A stretch of DNA of 64,000 nucleotides from Bradyrhizobium sp. Ai1a-2. Its GTDB lineage: Bacteria; Pseudomonadota; Alphaproteobacteria; Rhizobiales; Xanthobacteraceae. How positions within the stretch are numbered: the first letter of the stretch is position 1; each line of letters opens with the position of its first letter. Both the position numbers and the translations under genes were made by a program. The notes below the pieces were generated by a model. The model made no database searches, had not been told where the DNA came from, and saw only the letters and a program-made list of their open reading frames with translations. Where the stretch lies: positions 79,639 to 143,638 of the forward strand of contig NZ_AUEZ01000011.1 of NCBI RefSeq assembly GCF_000426245.1, read 5' to 3'. This document shows positions 25,575 to 34,665 of the stretch, piece by piece.

Positions 25575-26348
25575 TCACGCTTCCGGTGCTTCCGGCAGTC
25601 CGCCATAGGCGGCCCATGTAGAGCCCGCGATAAAGCCGGCATCGACAGGCAGGTTGATGCCGGTGACGCCGCTGCTCTTTGGCGAAAGCAGCCAGACGAT
25701 CGCCTGCGCCACTTCAAACGGCTCGACCAGCCGGTTCATGGCTGATGGCCGCGACAGCAGTTCCTTGTCGAGCGCACCCGAGGCGATGCCGGCTTCCAGC
25801 ATCGCCGTGCGGGTAAAGCCCGGCGATACCGCGTTGACGCGCACGCCGACCCGGCCCCATTCGGCGGCAAGCGTCTGCGTGATCTGGATGATGCCGGCCT
25901 TCGCGGCGGTATAGGCGTGGATCGGGCCGGAGGTCATGCCGGCGACGGAGGCGACATTGACGATGGCGCCGCTTCGTCGCGCGGCCATCCGCACGCCGAC
26001 GCCGCGCGCGACCATGAAGGTGCCGCGCAGGTCGATATTGACCTCGCGGTCCCATTGCTCCATCCGCACGCGCTCGATCCGGTGCATCTTGCCGAACACG
26101 CCGGCGGCATTGACGAGGCCGGTGATCGGGCCGTGCGCGGCCTCGATATCGGCAATGCCGGCCGTGACGGTTGCTTCGCTCGCGACATCGAACGGGGCAG
26201 GCCACAGGATGGCATCGGTCCCGACCAGCGGCTCGGGCGCGATGTCGACGATCACGACGCGCTGGCCCTGGTCGGCAAGCAGCGTGGCGGTGGCGGCGCC
26301 GATGCCGCGACTGCCGCCGGTGACGAGAACGAGGCCGTCAGTGCTCAT
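25575..26348 (-). CDS. Short-chain dehydrogenase/reductase
   Basis: 257 residues of the classical SDR type. The cofactor motif is VTGGSRGIGAATA near the start, with LVNAAG following. The catalytic Ser is in NVASVAGM and the YxxxK pair is YTAAK. Asp at the end of beta-2 (VIVDIAPE) suggests NAD(H) preference. I start at ATG 26348, which overlaps the TetR stop by 11 bp, rather than five codons upstream. Placed just before the Baeyer-Villiger gene, it may oxidise an alcohol to the ketone that enzyme needs, a usual pairing. Confidence 0.88.
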   Translation of the reverse strand: MSTDGLVLVTGGSRGIGAATATLLADQGQRVVIVDIAPEPLVGTDAILWPAPFDVASEATVTAGIADIEAAHGPITGLVNAAGVFGKMHRIERVRMEQWDREVNIDLRGTFMVARGVGVRMAARRSGAIVNVASVAGMTSGPIHAYTAAKAGIIQITQTLAAEWGRVGVRVNAVSPGFTRTAMLEAGIASGALDKELLSRPSAMNRLVEPFEVAQAIVWLLSPKSSGVTGINLPVDAGFIAGSTWAAYGGLPEAPEA

Positions 26349-26997
26349 GACCGTTATCCTCACTGGTTGCGTTGAACAGCCCGCGGGTCACGAGCTTCCG
26401 GTAGGCGGAGATCACGTGATCGGGCGGGGCGGTGACCTTGCCGCCCGTGTAGGAATAGCGGCGGCTGAGATAGCCGCGCGCGCCCATCAGCATCTGCACG
26501 ATCGCCTCGAACTCCTCGTCGCTGAAATCGATGATCTCGCCGGCCTGCCGCGCACGGCGGAGGATGCGCACATAGGCGGTCGAGATATTGTCGAAATGCT
26601 TCTGATAGCCGATCGGCGCAAAGAATTCGGCTTCGTTGAGGATGCGCAGGAACTCCGGCACTTCGAGGATGAAATCAAAGAAGGCGCTGAAGCGCTCGAT
26701 TTCCTGCCGCGCCGTGTGCGCGGTGCCGGTGCGCGCGTGGATGAAGCGCACCATATCCAGTCCAATCTTCGGCAGGAGTTGCTCGAGCAGTTCCTGGCGA
26801 TTCTCGAAATGATTATAGAAGGTGCCTTGGGCGACGCCGGCTTCTTCGGTGATGCGGGCGACGGAGGCTTCGGCGTAGCCATATTTGCCGACCACCTTGG
26901 TCGCGGCGTCGAAGATCTTTTGCTTGGTCCAGGCGTTGCGCTCGACCCGGTTCAGCTTGGTGACCTTGAGGGGCGCGGCGTGCGGTGCTTGGGTCAT
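26338..26997 (-). CDS. TetR family transcriptional regulator
   Basis: 219 residues. The HTH spans about residues 24-65 (VVGKYGYAEASVARITEEAG, then VAQGTFYNHFENRQELLEQL), and the helical ligand domain follows. It is embedded in the leftward operon with overlaps on both sides (4 bp with the acyl-CoA ligase). This implies autoregulation through the near-palindrome at 28531-28555. TetR proteins of such loci commonly sense a CoA thioester or the free acid. Confidence 0.9.
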   Translation of the reverse strand: MTQAPHAAPLKVTKLNRVERNAWTKQKIFDAATKVVGKYGYAEASVARITEEAGVAQGTFYNHFENRQELLEQLLPKIGLDMVRFIHARTGTAHTARQEIERFSAFFDFILEVPEFLRILNEAEFFAPIGYQKHFDNISTAYVRILRRARQAGEIIDFSDEEFEAIVQMLMGARGYLSRRYSYTGGKVTAPPDHVISAYRKLVTRGLFNATSEDNGHEH

Positions 26998-28490
26998 GCA
27001 GCGGTCTCCAGTTCAGCGCGCAGCACGCGCTTGAGCACCTTGCCGGAAGGGTTGCGCGGCAGGCTGTCACGGATGATCAGTTGTTTCGGCACCTTGAAGC
27101 CGGCGAGTCGCGCGCGGCAGTAGTCCCTCAGCGCGGGAAGATCCAGCGTGGCGTCTTCCGCCAGCACGACGATCGCGACCGGCTTCTCGCCCCAGCGCTC
27201 ATCGCGCAGGCCGATGACGGCGACCTCACAAACCTCGGGCATTTCATAGATGACGCGCTCGACCTCGGAGGAGGCGATGTTCTCGCCGCCGGAGATGATC
27301 ATGTCCTTCTTGCGGTCGGTGAGATAAAGGAAGCCGTCCTCGTCGAGATAGCCGACGTCGCCGGTGCGGAACCAATCTCCGAAGAAAGCGGCGGCGGTCT
27401 TCTCCGGATCGCGCCAGTATCCTTTCGTGATCTTTGGACCGCGCAGGCAGATCTCGCCGTTCTCGCCGGGTGGAAGCCGGTTGCCTCGATCGTCACGGAT
27501 CTCGACCTCGACATGGGCGATGGCGCGGCCGGTTGAGCCGATCTTCTCGATCTCGCGGCCTGGCTCCATGAAGGTGTCGCCGCCGACGCTCTCGGTCAGA
27601 CCATAGGCGTCAATGTAGCGGGCATTCCTGAAATAGTCGGAGAAGGCGCGGATGCGCAGCTCCGGGGTTTTCTCACCGCCGCCGATCGCCCATGCGAGAC
27701 TCGAAACATCGTAGCGGTCGCGCGTAGGGCAGGTGAGGATCGCGGTGGTCATCACAGGGGCGAACCATGCCGCGTTCAGCTTCTCCGCTTCGATCGCGGC
27801 GAGCGCCTGTTCGGGCTTGAACTCGCGATGGACCGAGAGCATGCCGCCATGCCACAGCACCGCAATTCCGGGAAGATCGAGCGCGCCGACGTGATAGAGC
27901 GGGCCGACGACGAGAAGGCGCGTATCCGCATTGAGGCCGAGCACCAGCGTCTGGTCGGCCGACTTCCAGTATATGTTCTCGTAGCTGAGCATCACGCCTT
28001 TGGGACGATCGGTGGTGCCTGACGTGTACATCAGCCGCATCAGGTCCTGCGGCAGACGGACATGCATCGGCGCCGGCGCGATGTCGGGTGCGAGTCGCGT
28101 GGCAGTCGATTGCGCGGCCTCATCGAGCGGCACGATTGGCGCGCTACCTGCAGTGATCGCGGCGAGCTCTTCGTCCGCTATCAGGATGCGCGCGCCGGAA
28201 TTGCCGACGATGTAGCCGACCTCATCGGCGGAGAGGCGATAGTTGATCGGCAGGAACACCGCGCCGATATGGCTGGTCGCAAAGACCAGTTCGAGAAAGG
28301 CGGCGCTGTTCTTCATCAGTACCGCGACGACGTCGCCCGGACCGATCCCGCGAGCGGCGAGCCAGCCGGCCACCCGGCGGATGCGCTCGTCGAAGCTGCC
28401 GTAGGAAATGTCCTCGCCGCGATATTTCAGCGCACACCGATCAGGCGTCCGCTTGGCATGAAAGGCGATGAAGCTCGAAAGGTTGATCAT
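26994..28490 (-). CDS. AMP-dependent acyl-CoA synthetase
   Basis: 498 residues of the acyl-adenylate family. The P-loop is LMYTSGTTDRPKGVML near 165-180, the hinge motif is YLTDRKKDMIISGGENI, and the catalytic Lys lies in PRNPSGKVLKR. It activates a carboxylic acid as a CoA thioester; the chain or ring type cannot be told by eye. First gene of the leftward operon, with the presumed TetR site upstream. Together with the SDR and the Baeyer-Villiger enzyme it suggests entry of a ketone- or hydroxy-bearing acid into CoA-bound breakdown. Confidence 0.88.
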   Translation of the reverse strand: MINLSSFIAFHAKRTPDRCALKYRGEDISYGSFDERIRRVAGWLAARGIGPGDVVAVLMKNSAAFLELVFATSHIGAVFLPINYRLSADEVGYIVGNSGARILIADEELAAITAGSAPIVPLDEAAQSTATRLAPDIAPAPMHVRLPQDLMRLMYTSGTTDRPKGVMLSYENIYWKSADQTLVLGLNADTRLLVVGPLYHVGALDLPGIAVLWHGGMLSVHREFKPEQALAAIEAEKLNAAWFAPVMTTAILTCPTRDRYDVSSLAWAIGGGEKTPELRIRAFSDYFRNARYIDAYGLTESVGGDTFMEPGREIEKIGSTGRAIAHVEVEIRDDRGNRLPPGENGEICLRGPKITKGYWRDPEKTAAAFFGDWFRTGDVGYLDEDGFLYLTDRKKDMIISGGENIASSEVERVIYEMPEVCEVAVIGLRDERWGEKPVAIVVLAEDATLDLPALRDYCRARLAGFKVPKQLIIRDSLPRNPSGKVLKRVLRAELETAA

Positions 28491-28530
28491 CTGCCGCTCA
28501 AAGGGCCGTTTCGGCCTCGTTTGCTTCCCC

Positions 28531-28555
28531 GATGAACTATGACTCGTAATTCATC
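28531..28555. promoter_or_regulatory. 25-bp near-palindrome, probable TetR operator
   Basis: Outer arms GATGAA and TTCATC, inner CTATGA and TCGTAA; 10 of 12 base pairs are symmetric about the central C at 28543. It sits between the divergent starts at 28490 and 28660, 40 bp before the acyl-CoA ligase. Length and symmetry fit TetR-family sites, and the only regulator gene of the island is the TetR at 26338. Confidence 0.6.
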
Positions 28556-28659
28556 TTTGGCTTGACGTCACCCCCCTCGCTCTGAAATCCTCGTGTGCAC
28601 GGAGACGAGATGATCTCCGGCAAGGGAATAGGGAACGACAACCCGACTGGGAGGGGAGA

Positions 28660-29919
28660 ATGAAGAGAACCCGTCAACCGGGCATCAGCCGCCGTGCGAC
28701 TCTGGCGCTGATGGGCGCCGGTGCGGTGACGATTGCTGCGCCATGGGTGGCGCGCGCGCAGGCCAAGACCATCAAGATCGGCATGCCGACGATTCTGTCG
28801 GGCCGCGTTGCGCAACTCGGCACATCCTCGCGCAACGCCGTGCTGCTGGAGGTCGAGAAGGTCAACGCCGCGGGCGGCCTGGCCGGTCGGCAGATCGAGA
28901 TGGTGATCCGCGACTCCAAGGGCCAGCCGCAGGAAGCAGCCCGTATCGCGCGCGAACTCGTCAACACCGACGGCTGCGAGATGCTGTTTGACGGCGAGGC
29001 CTCGTCCGGATCGTTCGCCGTTCACGAAGTGGCGCGCGACCTCGGCGTGCTCTGCATCCACACCTGCTCGGAAGCCTCCTCGCTGACCGCCGATCCAAAG
29101 CAACATATTCCGAACGCGTTCCGCTGCGTCCGGCAGGGCATCCATGATTCCATCGTCGGCGGCAGCTATGCGGCTGCGATCGCGAAAACCAAGGGCCTGA
29201 AGAAATGGGCGACCTGCTCGCCGGATTATGCCTATGGCCGCGATACCACCGGGGAATTTTCGCTCTATCTCAAGCGCTTTGCGCCCGACGTCGAGATCAT
29301 CAGCGAGTCCTGGCCGAAGCTGTTCCAGCCTGACTACACCGAGGTGGTGACGAAGATCCTGCAGGCGAAGCCGCAGGCGCTATATACGTGCCTGTGGGGC
29401 GGCGATCTGACGTCATATATCGACCAGGCCAACATCTATGCGCTGTTCACGCAGATGGAGGTCTTCGCCGTCAACATGGCTGATTACACCGCGCTCACGG
29501 TGGTGAAGAACCTGCCCAAAGGCATTCACTCCGGCAACCGCTACATCAAGACGTTCCCGAAGACACCGGAGAACGCCGCATGGGGCGACGCCTACCGCGC
29601 GAAGTACAACGAGTATCCGACCAACTGGTCGTGGCAGAATGCGACTGCGGTGATGCTGCTCACGGAAGCCGTGAAAAAAGCCAACTCCACTGACGGCAAG
29701 AAGGTCGCGGAAGCGCTGCGCGGGCTGACGATCAAATGCCCGTTCGGCGCCGACGGCACCGTGACGATGCGCGGCGAGGACAATACGCTGGTTGGCTACG
29801 CCATCGGTTGGGGCACCACGATCCCGCAGGAACCCTATGTGCCGGAAGTGAAAGCCGGCGATTGGAAGACCATCTTCGAACTCGAAGCCGAGTGGAAGAA
29901 GAGCAAGGGCTACACCTGA
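28660..29919 (+). CDS. Liv-type ABC transporter substrate-binding protein (Tat signal)
   Basis: 419 residues of the Peripla_BP_6 family. The N-terminus has a twin-arginine motif (SRRATLAL) and hydrophobic core ending near VARAQA, so export by Tat is likely. The mature region includes IKIGMPTILSGRVAQLG and VNAAGGLAGRQIEMV. GGGAGGGGAGA precedes the ATG. First gene of a nine-gene rightward operon ending with a CitE-like lyase; it should deliver the acid that operon degrades. Confidence 0.9.
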   Translation: MKRTRQPGISRRATLALMGAGAVTIAAPWVARAQAKTIKIGMPTILSGRVAQLGTSSRNAVLLEVEKVNAAGGLAGRQIEMVIRDSKGQPQEAARIARELVNTDGCEMLFDGEASSGSFAVHEVARDLGVLCIHTCSEASSLTADPKQHIPNAFRCVRQGIHDSIVGGSYAAAIAKTKGLKKWATCSPDYAYGRDTTGEFSLYLKRFAPDVEIISESWPKLFQPDYTEVVTKILQAKPQALYTCLWGGDLTSYIDQANIYALFTQMEVFAVNMADYTALTVVKNLPKGIHSGNRYIKTFPKTPENAAWGDAYRAKYNEYPTNWSWQNATAVMLLTEAVKKANSTDGKKVAEALRGLTIKCPFGADGTVTMRGEDNTLVGYAIGWGTTIPQEPYVPEVKAGDWKTIFELEAEWKKSKGYT

Positions 29920-30012
29920 CCGATCTGTGAGTGGAAGCGCCGATCGTTTCCACTCACGCCTCGCTGAGTTTGCGCGCCGGCGGTCTCGGCGCGCTCAGAT
30001 GGAAATGCTGCA

Positions 30013-30915
30013 TTGGATATAGACGCGCTCGCTGGCTGCCTCGCCAGTCCGGCCTGTCTGGTGACGCAAACCACCAGCGGCCTCATCATCGGTATGCTGC
30101 TGTTTCTCGTCGCCGTCGGGCTGACGCTGATCTTCGGCGTGCTCAAGGTCGTCAATTTCAGCCACGGCGCCTTCTACATGTTCGGCGCCTATTTCGCGAT
30201 GACGGCCTACCAGCTCACGGACAGCTTTACGCTGGCGATGCTTTGCGGCGCGGCGGGCACGGCGATCCTGGGCCTGATCTTCGAGCGCGTGTTCATGAGC
30301 CGCGTCTATGGCGCCGACGTGCTGATGCAATTGCTGGTCTGCTACGCCTTCGTGCTGATCTTCGACGATGTCGTACGGATGGTGTGGGGACCCGAATTCA
30401 AGTCGATGGGCATGCCGTCGGCGTTCCAGGTGCCGCCGCTGTTCATCGCCGGCGGCGTCGTGCCGCCGTATTATCTGCTGCTGATCGGCGTTGCGCTGGC
30501 AGCCGCCATGGTGCTCGGCCTCGGGCTTGCTCGCACCCGGATCGGCAAGGTGATCCGCGCGGCAGCCCACAATCCGGGGATGGTGTCGGCGCTCGGCATC
30601 AATACCGGCCTGCTCTATGGCGGTGTGTTCGCGCTCGGCGGCATGCTCGCCGGGCTTGCCGGGGCGCTCGCGGCGCCGGTGCGTTCGCTGACGCCAGGAA
30701 TGGGATTTTCGGTGCTGATCGAATCCTTCATCGTCACCGTCATTGGAGGCATGGGCTCGATCCTGGGCGCGCTGATCGGAGCGCTGCTCATCGGCCTGAT
30801 CCGCTCGTTCGGCTCGCTGGGCTTTCCCCTTTTTACCGAAGGCCTGATGTACCTGTTCATGGTGATCGTCCTGGTGTCGCGGCCGACCGGCCTGTTCGGC
30901 AAGGAGGTCGCATGA
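30013..30915 (+). CDS. LivH-like ABC transporter permease
   Basis: 300 residues with about eight membrane helices. VGLTLIFGVLKVVNFSHGAFYMFGA and GGMGSILGALIGALL regions are LivH hallmarks (each read as two adjoining parts). The open frame begins with TTG at 30013 preceded by GGAAATGCTGCA; no better start is seen before the first helix. It follows the binding protein by 93 bp and overlaps LivM by 4 bp. Confidence 0.88.
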   Translation: MDIDALAGCLASPACLVTQTTSGLIIGMLLFLVAVGLTLIFGVLKVVNFSHGAFYMFGAYFAMTAYQLTDSFTLAMLCGAAGTAILGLIFERVFMSRVYGADVLMQLLVCYAFVLIFDDVVRMVWGPEFKSMGMPSAFQVPPLFIAGGVVPPYYLLLIGVALAAAMVLGLGLARTRIGKVIRAAAHNPGMVSALGINTGLLYGGVFALGGMLAGLAGALAAPVRSLTPGMGFSVLIESFIVTVIGGMGSILGALIGALLIGLIRSFGSLGFPLFTEGLMYLFMVIVLVSRPTGLFGKEVA

Positions 30916-31943
30916 CCGAGCTGCAGGCTGGTCGCGCGTCGGAGACCTTGAGTGCGCCGCGTATCGAAACGCGCTCGTTCCGCTCGCGTTATCGCGACAT
31001 TCTGGTCGCGCTGGTCGCCTTTGCGGTGCTGGCGGCGCTGCCGTTCTTCTTCGGCAGCAAGGCGCTGCTCGATTTCGTGATCCGCTGTTCGGCGTTCGGC
31101 CTGTTCGCGACCTCGCTCAATTTGCTCGTCGGCTACACCGGCATGATTTCGTTCGGCCACGGCATGTTCTTCGGGCTCGGTGCCTATGGCTTCGGCCTGC
31201 TGATGCAGCGCACCGGCGTGCCGATACCGGTGGCTTTTGTGGCGACGCTCGCGATTACTGCCGTTTTCGCCGCGATCATCGGCGCGATTTGCGTCCGGCT
31301 GAAGGAGATCTATTTCGCGTTCGTCACGCTGGCATTCCAGATGCTGATCCACTCGACGATTCTGACCTGGGCGTCGCTGACCGGTGGCGATCAGGGACTG
31401 CGCGGCGGCATCCCGCGGCCGGTGTTCCTCGGCATCGATCTTGCCAACCATGTGCATCTCTACATCACGAGCTGCGCGCTGCTGGTGCTCGGGTTGCTCT
31501 TGATGCGCCAGATCGCGCAATCGCCGTTCGGCTATACGCTGCGCATGATCCGCGACAATGCCCGGCGCGCGAGTTTCATCGGCATCGATGTCTGGCGCGC
31601 CAAGCTGACGATCTTCGTGCTGGCGGCGCTGTTTGCGTCCACCGGCGGCATGGTCATGGCGCTGTTCGTCTCCGGCGCCTATCCCGAATTCGCCTACTGG
31701 ACGATTTCGGGCGAGGGCATCTTCATCAACATGCTCGGCGGCGTCACCACGTTCCTGGGACCGATGGTCGGCACGGTGCTGCTCCTGATCCTCAACGACA
31801 CCGTCACCCGCTTCACGGAATATCATGGCATCGTGCTCGGCCTCGTGATCCTGTTCTTCGCCATCGGCCTGCGCAAGGGCCTGATGGACTATCTGCTCGA
31901 GTGGTACGCGCAGCGGCGCGACGGGCGAGGGGAGCGCGGCTAG
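30912..31943 (+). CDS. LivM-like ABC transporter permease
   Basis: 343 residues from the ATG at 30912, which overlaps the LivH stop. The cytoplasmic N-terminus of about 35 residues is followed by eight or more helices, with SLNLLVGYTGMISFGHGMFF (SFGHG motif) and the coupling loop LRMIRDNARRASFIGIDVW. An open frame continues far upstream in this phase, but it is antisense noise inside LivH. Membrane partner of the LivH protein. Confidence 0.9.
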   Translation: MTELQAGRASETLSAPRIETRSFRSRYRDILVALVAFAVLAALPFFFGSKALLDFVIRCSAFGLFATSLNLLVGYTGMISFGHGMFFGLGAYGFGLLMQRTGVPIPVAFVATLAITAVFAAIIGAICVRLKEIYFAFVTLAFQMLIHSTILTWASLTGGDQGLRGGIPRPVFLGIDLANHVHLYITSCALLVLGLLLMRQIAQSPFGYTLRMIRDNARRASFIGIDVWRAKLTIFVLAALFASTGGMVMALFVSGAYPEFAYWTISGEGIFINMLGGVTTFLGPMVGTVLLLILNDTVTRFTEYHGIVLGLVILFFAIGLRKGLMDYLLEWYAQRRDGRGERG

Positions 31944-31945
31944 CC

Positions 31946-32704
31946 ATGTTGGATATTCGCGGGCTCTCAAAGTCGTTCGGCGGCGTGAAAGCGACTGATG
32001 ACGTTTCGCTTGACTTCGCCGACGGCTCGCTGACGGCCGTGATCGGTCCAAACGGTGCCGGCAAGAGCACGTTCTTCAACCTGATCACGGGTGCGCTCAG
32101 GCCGGACTCCGGCCAGGTCCTGCTCGAAGGCGTAGATCTCGCCGGCAAGTCGCCATCCGACATCGTGCGCTATGGCATTGGGCGGGCGTTCCAGGTCGCC
32201 AGCATCTTTCCGTCCCTTACCGTGCAGGAAACCATGCTCGCCGCCGTCTGCGCGGATCAGCGCCGCTCAACCGTGCTGCATCGGCGTTTTCCCCTCGCCG
32301 AGACGCGGGATCGTGCTGAGCACGCGATGGAGTTGCTTGGCCTTGCCAACAAGCGCCACCGCACCGCCGCGACACTCTCGCATGGCGACCAGAAGCTTCT
32401 GGATATCGCGCTGGCGCTGGTGCTCGACCCAAAAGTGCTGCTGTTGGACGAGCCGACGGCCGGCATGGGCACCGAAGAGCGTTGGCGGATGATCGACAAG
32501 GTCCGCGAACTCTGGGAGGCGCAGAAGATCACGGTCGTGTTCATCGAGCACGACATGGACATCGTGTTCAAGATCGCGCCCAGGATCGTCGTGCTCTGCT
32601 ACGGCCGCATCCTTGCGACCGGCACGCCAGACGCCATCAGGCGCAACGAAGCGGTGATCGAGGCCTATCTTGGCACCGAGGAACATGCCGAGGCCGTGAC
32701 ATGA
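31946..32704 (+). CDS. LivG-like ABC transporter ATPase
   Basis: 252 residues. Walker A GPNGAGKST at 34-42, signature LSHGDQKLLDIALAL, Walker B VLLLDEPTAGM and the His of IEHDMDIVF. ATG 31946 is 2 bp after the LivM stop. The signature has SHGDQ in place of SGGE/Q, as is usual for LivG proteins. Pairs with the following LivF. Confidence 0.92.
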   Translation: MLDIRGLSKSFGGVKATDDVSLDFADGSLTAVIGPNGAGKSTFFNLITGALRPDSGQVLLEGVDLAGKSPSDIVRYGIGRAFQVASIFPSLTVQETMLAAVCADQRRSTVLHRRFPLAETRDRAEHAMELLGLANKRHRTAATLSHGDQKLLDIALALVLDPKVLLLDEPTAGMGTEERWRMIDKVRELWEAQKITVVFIEHDMDIVFKIAPRIVVLCYGRILATGTPDAIRRNEAVIEAYLGTEEHAEAVT

Positions 32705-33417
32705 GCGCCTTGCCAGTCGTGCAGGTCGAAGATCTCGACGTCTACTATGGCACCAGCCAGATCCTGTTCGGCGTCGGCCTGTCGGTGCGGCAGGGCGAGA
32801 CGATGGCGCTGCTTGGCCGCAACGGCGCCGGCAAGTCCACCACCATGAAGGCGATCATGGGGCTCGCGCCGGCCCGTCGCGGCAGGGTGACGCTGAACGG
32901 CAGGACTGTCTCCGGGATGAGGCCGCATCGCATCGCCCGTGCCGGGCTCGGCTTTGTCCCCGAGGACCGCCAGATTTTTCCGGAGCATACGGTCGAAGAC
33001 AATCTCGTCATCGGCCAGAAGAAGGGGCCGAACGGCGAGGATGAATGGTCGATCCGGCGCATCTATGACGTGTTCCCGCTGCTCGAGCCGTTGCGCTACC
33101 GGATCGCGGGTCGGCTGTCCGGCGGCGAACAGCAGATGCTGGCGATCGCGCGGACGCTGATGGGCAATCCGGCGCTGCTGCTCCTGGACGAGCCGAGCGA
33201 GGGGCTGGCGCCCATCATCGTACAACGGATCGGCGAGCTCTTGCGGCAGCTTCGCGCGACCGGCGCCACGGTGTTGATCGCCGAGCAAAACATGCATTTT
33301 TGCCTTGGCCTTGCGAGCCACGCGACGGTTATCGACAAGGGCCAAATCGTCTACACATCTCCCATCGAAGAGCTGAAGGCCAACGACAACATTCGGCAGC
33401 GCTATCTGGCGCTGTAG
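32701..33417 (+). CDS. LivF-like ABC transporter ATPase
   Basis: 238 residues. Walker A GRNGAGKSTT, the motif VPEDRQIFPEHTVEDNL, signature LSGGEQQMLAIARTLMGNP and Walker B LLLLDEPSEGL. It overlaps LivG by 4 bp and is followed after 24 bp by the CoA-transferase, showing that uptake and activation genes share an operon. Confidence 0.92.
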   Translation: MSALPVVQVEDLDVYYGTSQILFGVGLSVRQGETMALLGRNGAGKSTTMKAIMGLAPARRGRVTLNGRTVSGMRPHRIARAGLGFVPEDRQIFPEHTVEDNLVIGQKKGPNGEDEWSIRRIYDVFPLLEPLRYRIAGRLSGGEQQMLAIARTLMGNPALLLLDEPSEGLAPIIVQRIGELLRQLRATGATVLIAEQNMHFCLGLASHATVIDKGQIVYTSPIEELKANDNIRQRYLAL

Positions 33418-33441
33418 CCTTCAGCCCCATGGGGAGGATGA

Positions 33442-34665
33442 ATGGCGGTTGAAAGCAGGCTGGCGCCGACGCACGAGGCGCCCTATCGCGGCCTTCGCGT
33501 GCTCGATTTCGGACAGGGCATTGCGTCGCCGTATTGCGCGATGCTGCTTGGCGTTTACGGCGCCGACGTCATCAAGGTCGAGCCGCCCGAGGGTGACTGG
33601 TCACGCTATCTCGGTACGACCTATGGCAACCACACCACGCTGTCGGCGGTCTACAACCGCGGCAAGCGCAGCCTGTGCCTCGACCTGAAGCACAAGGATG
33701 GGATCGCAATTGCCCAGAAGCTGGCAAAGGAAGCCGACGTCCTGATCGAAGGTTTCCGGCCGGGCGTGGCCGCGCGGCTTGGACTTGGTTATGAAGCGCT
33801 AGCACGCGACAATCCCGGCCTGATCTATCTCTCGGTCAGCGGCTTCGGGCAAAGCGGGCCCTATGCCAAGCGTCCCGGATCGGATTCCGTGGCGCAGGCC
33901 TTTTCGGGTCTGGTCTCGATCAATGCCGGCACGGATGGGGTGCCGCACCGGGTCGGCACCACGATCTCCGACATCGTCACCGGCGTCTACGCCTTCCAGG
34001 CCATCGCCACCACGCTGTTCGCGCGGGCGACCGTGGGCACGGGCCGCTGGATCGACGTCAATCTCTGCCAGTCGACGGCGGCGCTGCTGGGCCACAAGGT
34101 TGCGGAGTTCATTCTCGAGGGCGGCGCACCGCGCGCACTCAACGTTCCAGCCGGCACCTACCAGGCCAAGGACGGCTGGATGATGGTCACGCTGGTGAAC
34201 GAAGCGCAGTACAAGCGGCTCTGCACCGCGATCGGACGCGACGACCTCGCCACCGATCCGCGCTTTGCCGATTTCGCCCGGCGTGCGGATTCGGCCGACG
34301 CGCTGATCTCGCAGCTGCGGGAGGTGTTTCTCACCCAAACAGCCGACGCCTGGCTGACACGCCTGCATGCGGCCGATATCATCGCGGAGCGCATCCTCAA
34401 TCCCGGCGAATGGCTGAGGAATGCGCACGTCGAGGCAACCAGGGCTGCGGTCTGCCAGGACACGCCCGGCGTCGGCCCGGTCTACACGCCTCGGACGCCC
34501 GGGATCGCAAGTCGTTCAGAGGACGATTTATGTCCGGCGCCGGATATTGGACAGGACAGCTTCGAGGTCCTGACAGAGGCTGGTATCGACAGCGCGGTCA
34601 TCGATGAGTTGATCGCGAGCGGTGCGGTGCGTCAGTCGCGGCCAAATGGAGGTGACGCATCATGA
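33442..34665 (+). CDS. CaiB/BaiF family (class III) CoA-transferase 1
   Basis: 407 residues, full length. The N-terminal GLRVLDFGQGIASPYCAMLL and VIKVEPPEGDWSR motifs and the catalytic Asp in RPGSDSVAQAFSGL mark formyl-CoA transferase relatives. It moves CoA from a donor thioester to a carboxylic acid. With the MaoC and CitE-like genes downstream, the set resembles itaconate or mesaconate degradation (CoA-transferase, hydratase, citramalyl-CoA lyase), which yields acetyl-CoA and pyruvate. The acid itself is inferred. Confidence 0.88.
   Translation: MAVESRLAPTHEAPYRGLRVLDFGQGIASPYCAMLLGVYGADVIKVEPPEGDWSRYLGTTYGNHTTLSAVYNRGKRSLCLDLKHKDGIAIAQKLAKEADVLIEGFRPGVAARLGLGYEALARDNPGLIYLSVSGFGQSGPYAKRPGSDSVAQAFSGLVSINAGTDGVPHRVGTTISDIVTGVYAFQAIATTLFARATVGTGRWIDVNLCQSTAALLGHKVAEFILEGGAPRALNVPAGTYQAKDGWMMVTLVNEAQYKRLCTAIGRDDLATDPRFADFARRADSADALISQLREVFLTQTADAWLTRLHAADIIAERILNPGEWLRNAHVEATRAAVCQDTPGVGPVYTPRTPGIASRSEDDLCPAPDIGQDSFEVLTEAGIDSAVIDELIASGAVRQSRPNGGDAS

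Noticed and set aside
30615..32051. 478-codon minus-strand frame opposite the Liv permeases
   Set aside because: Antisense of two clear membrane proteins; no domain of its own.
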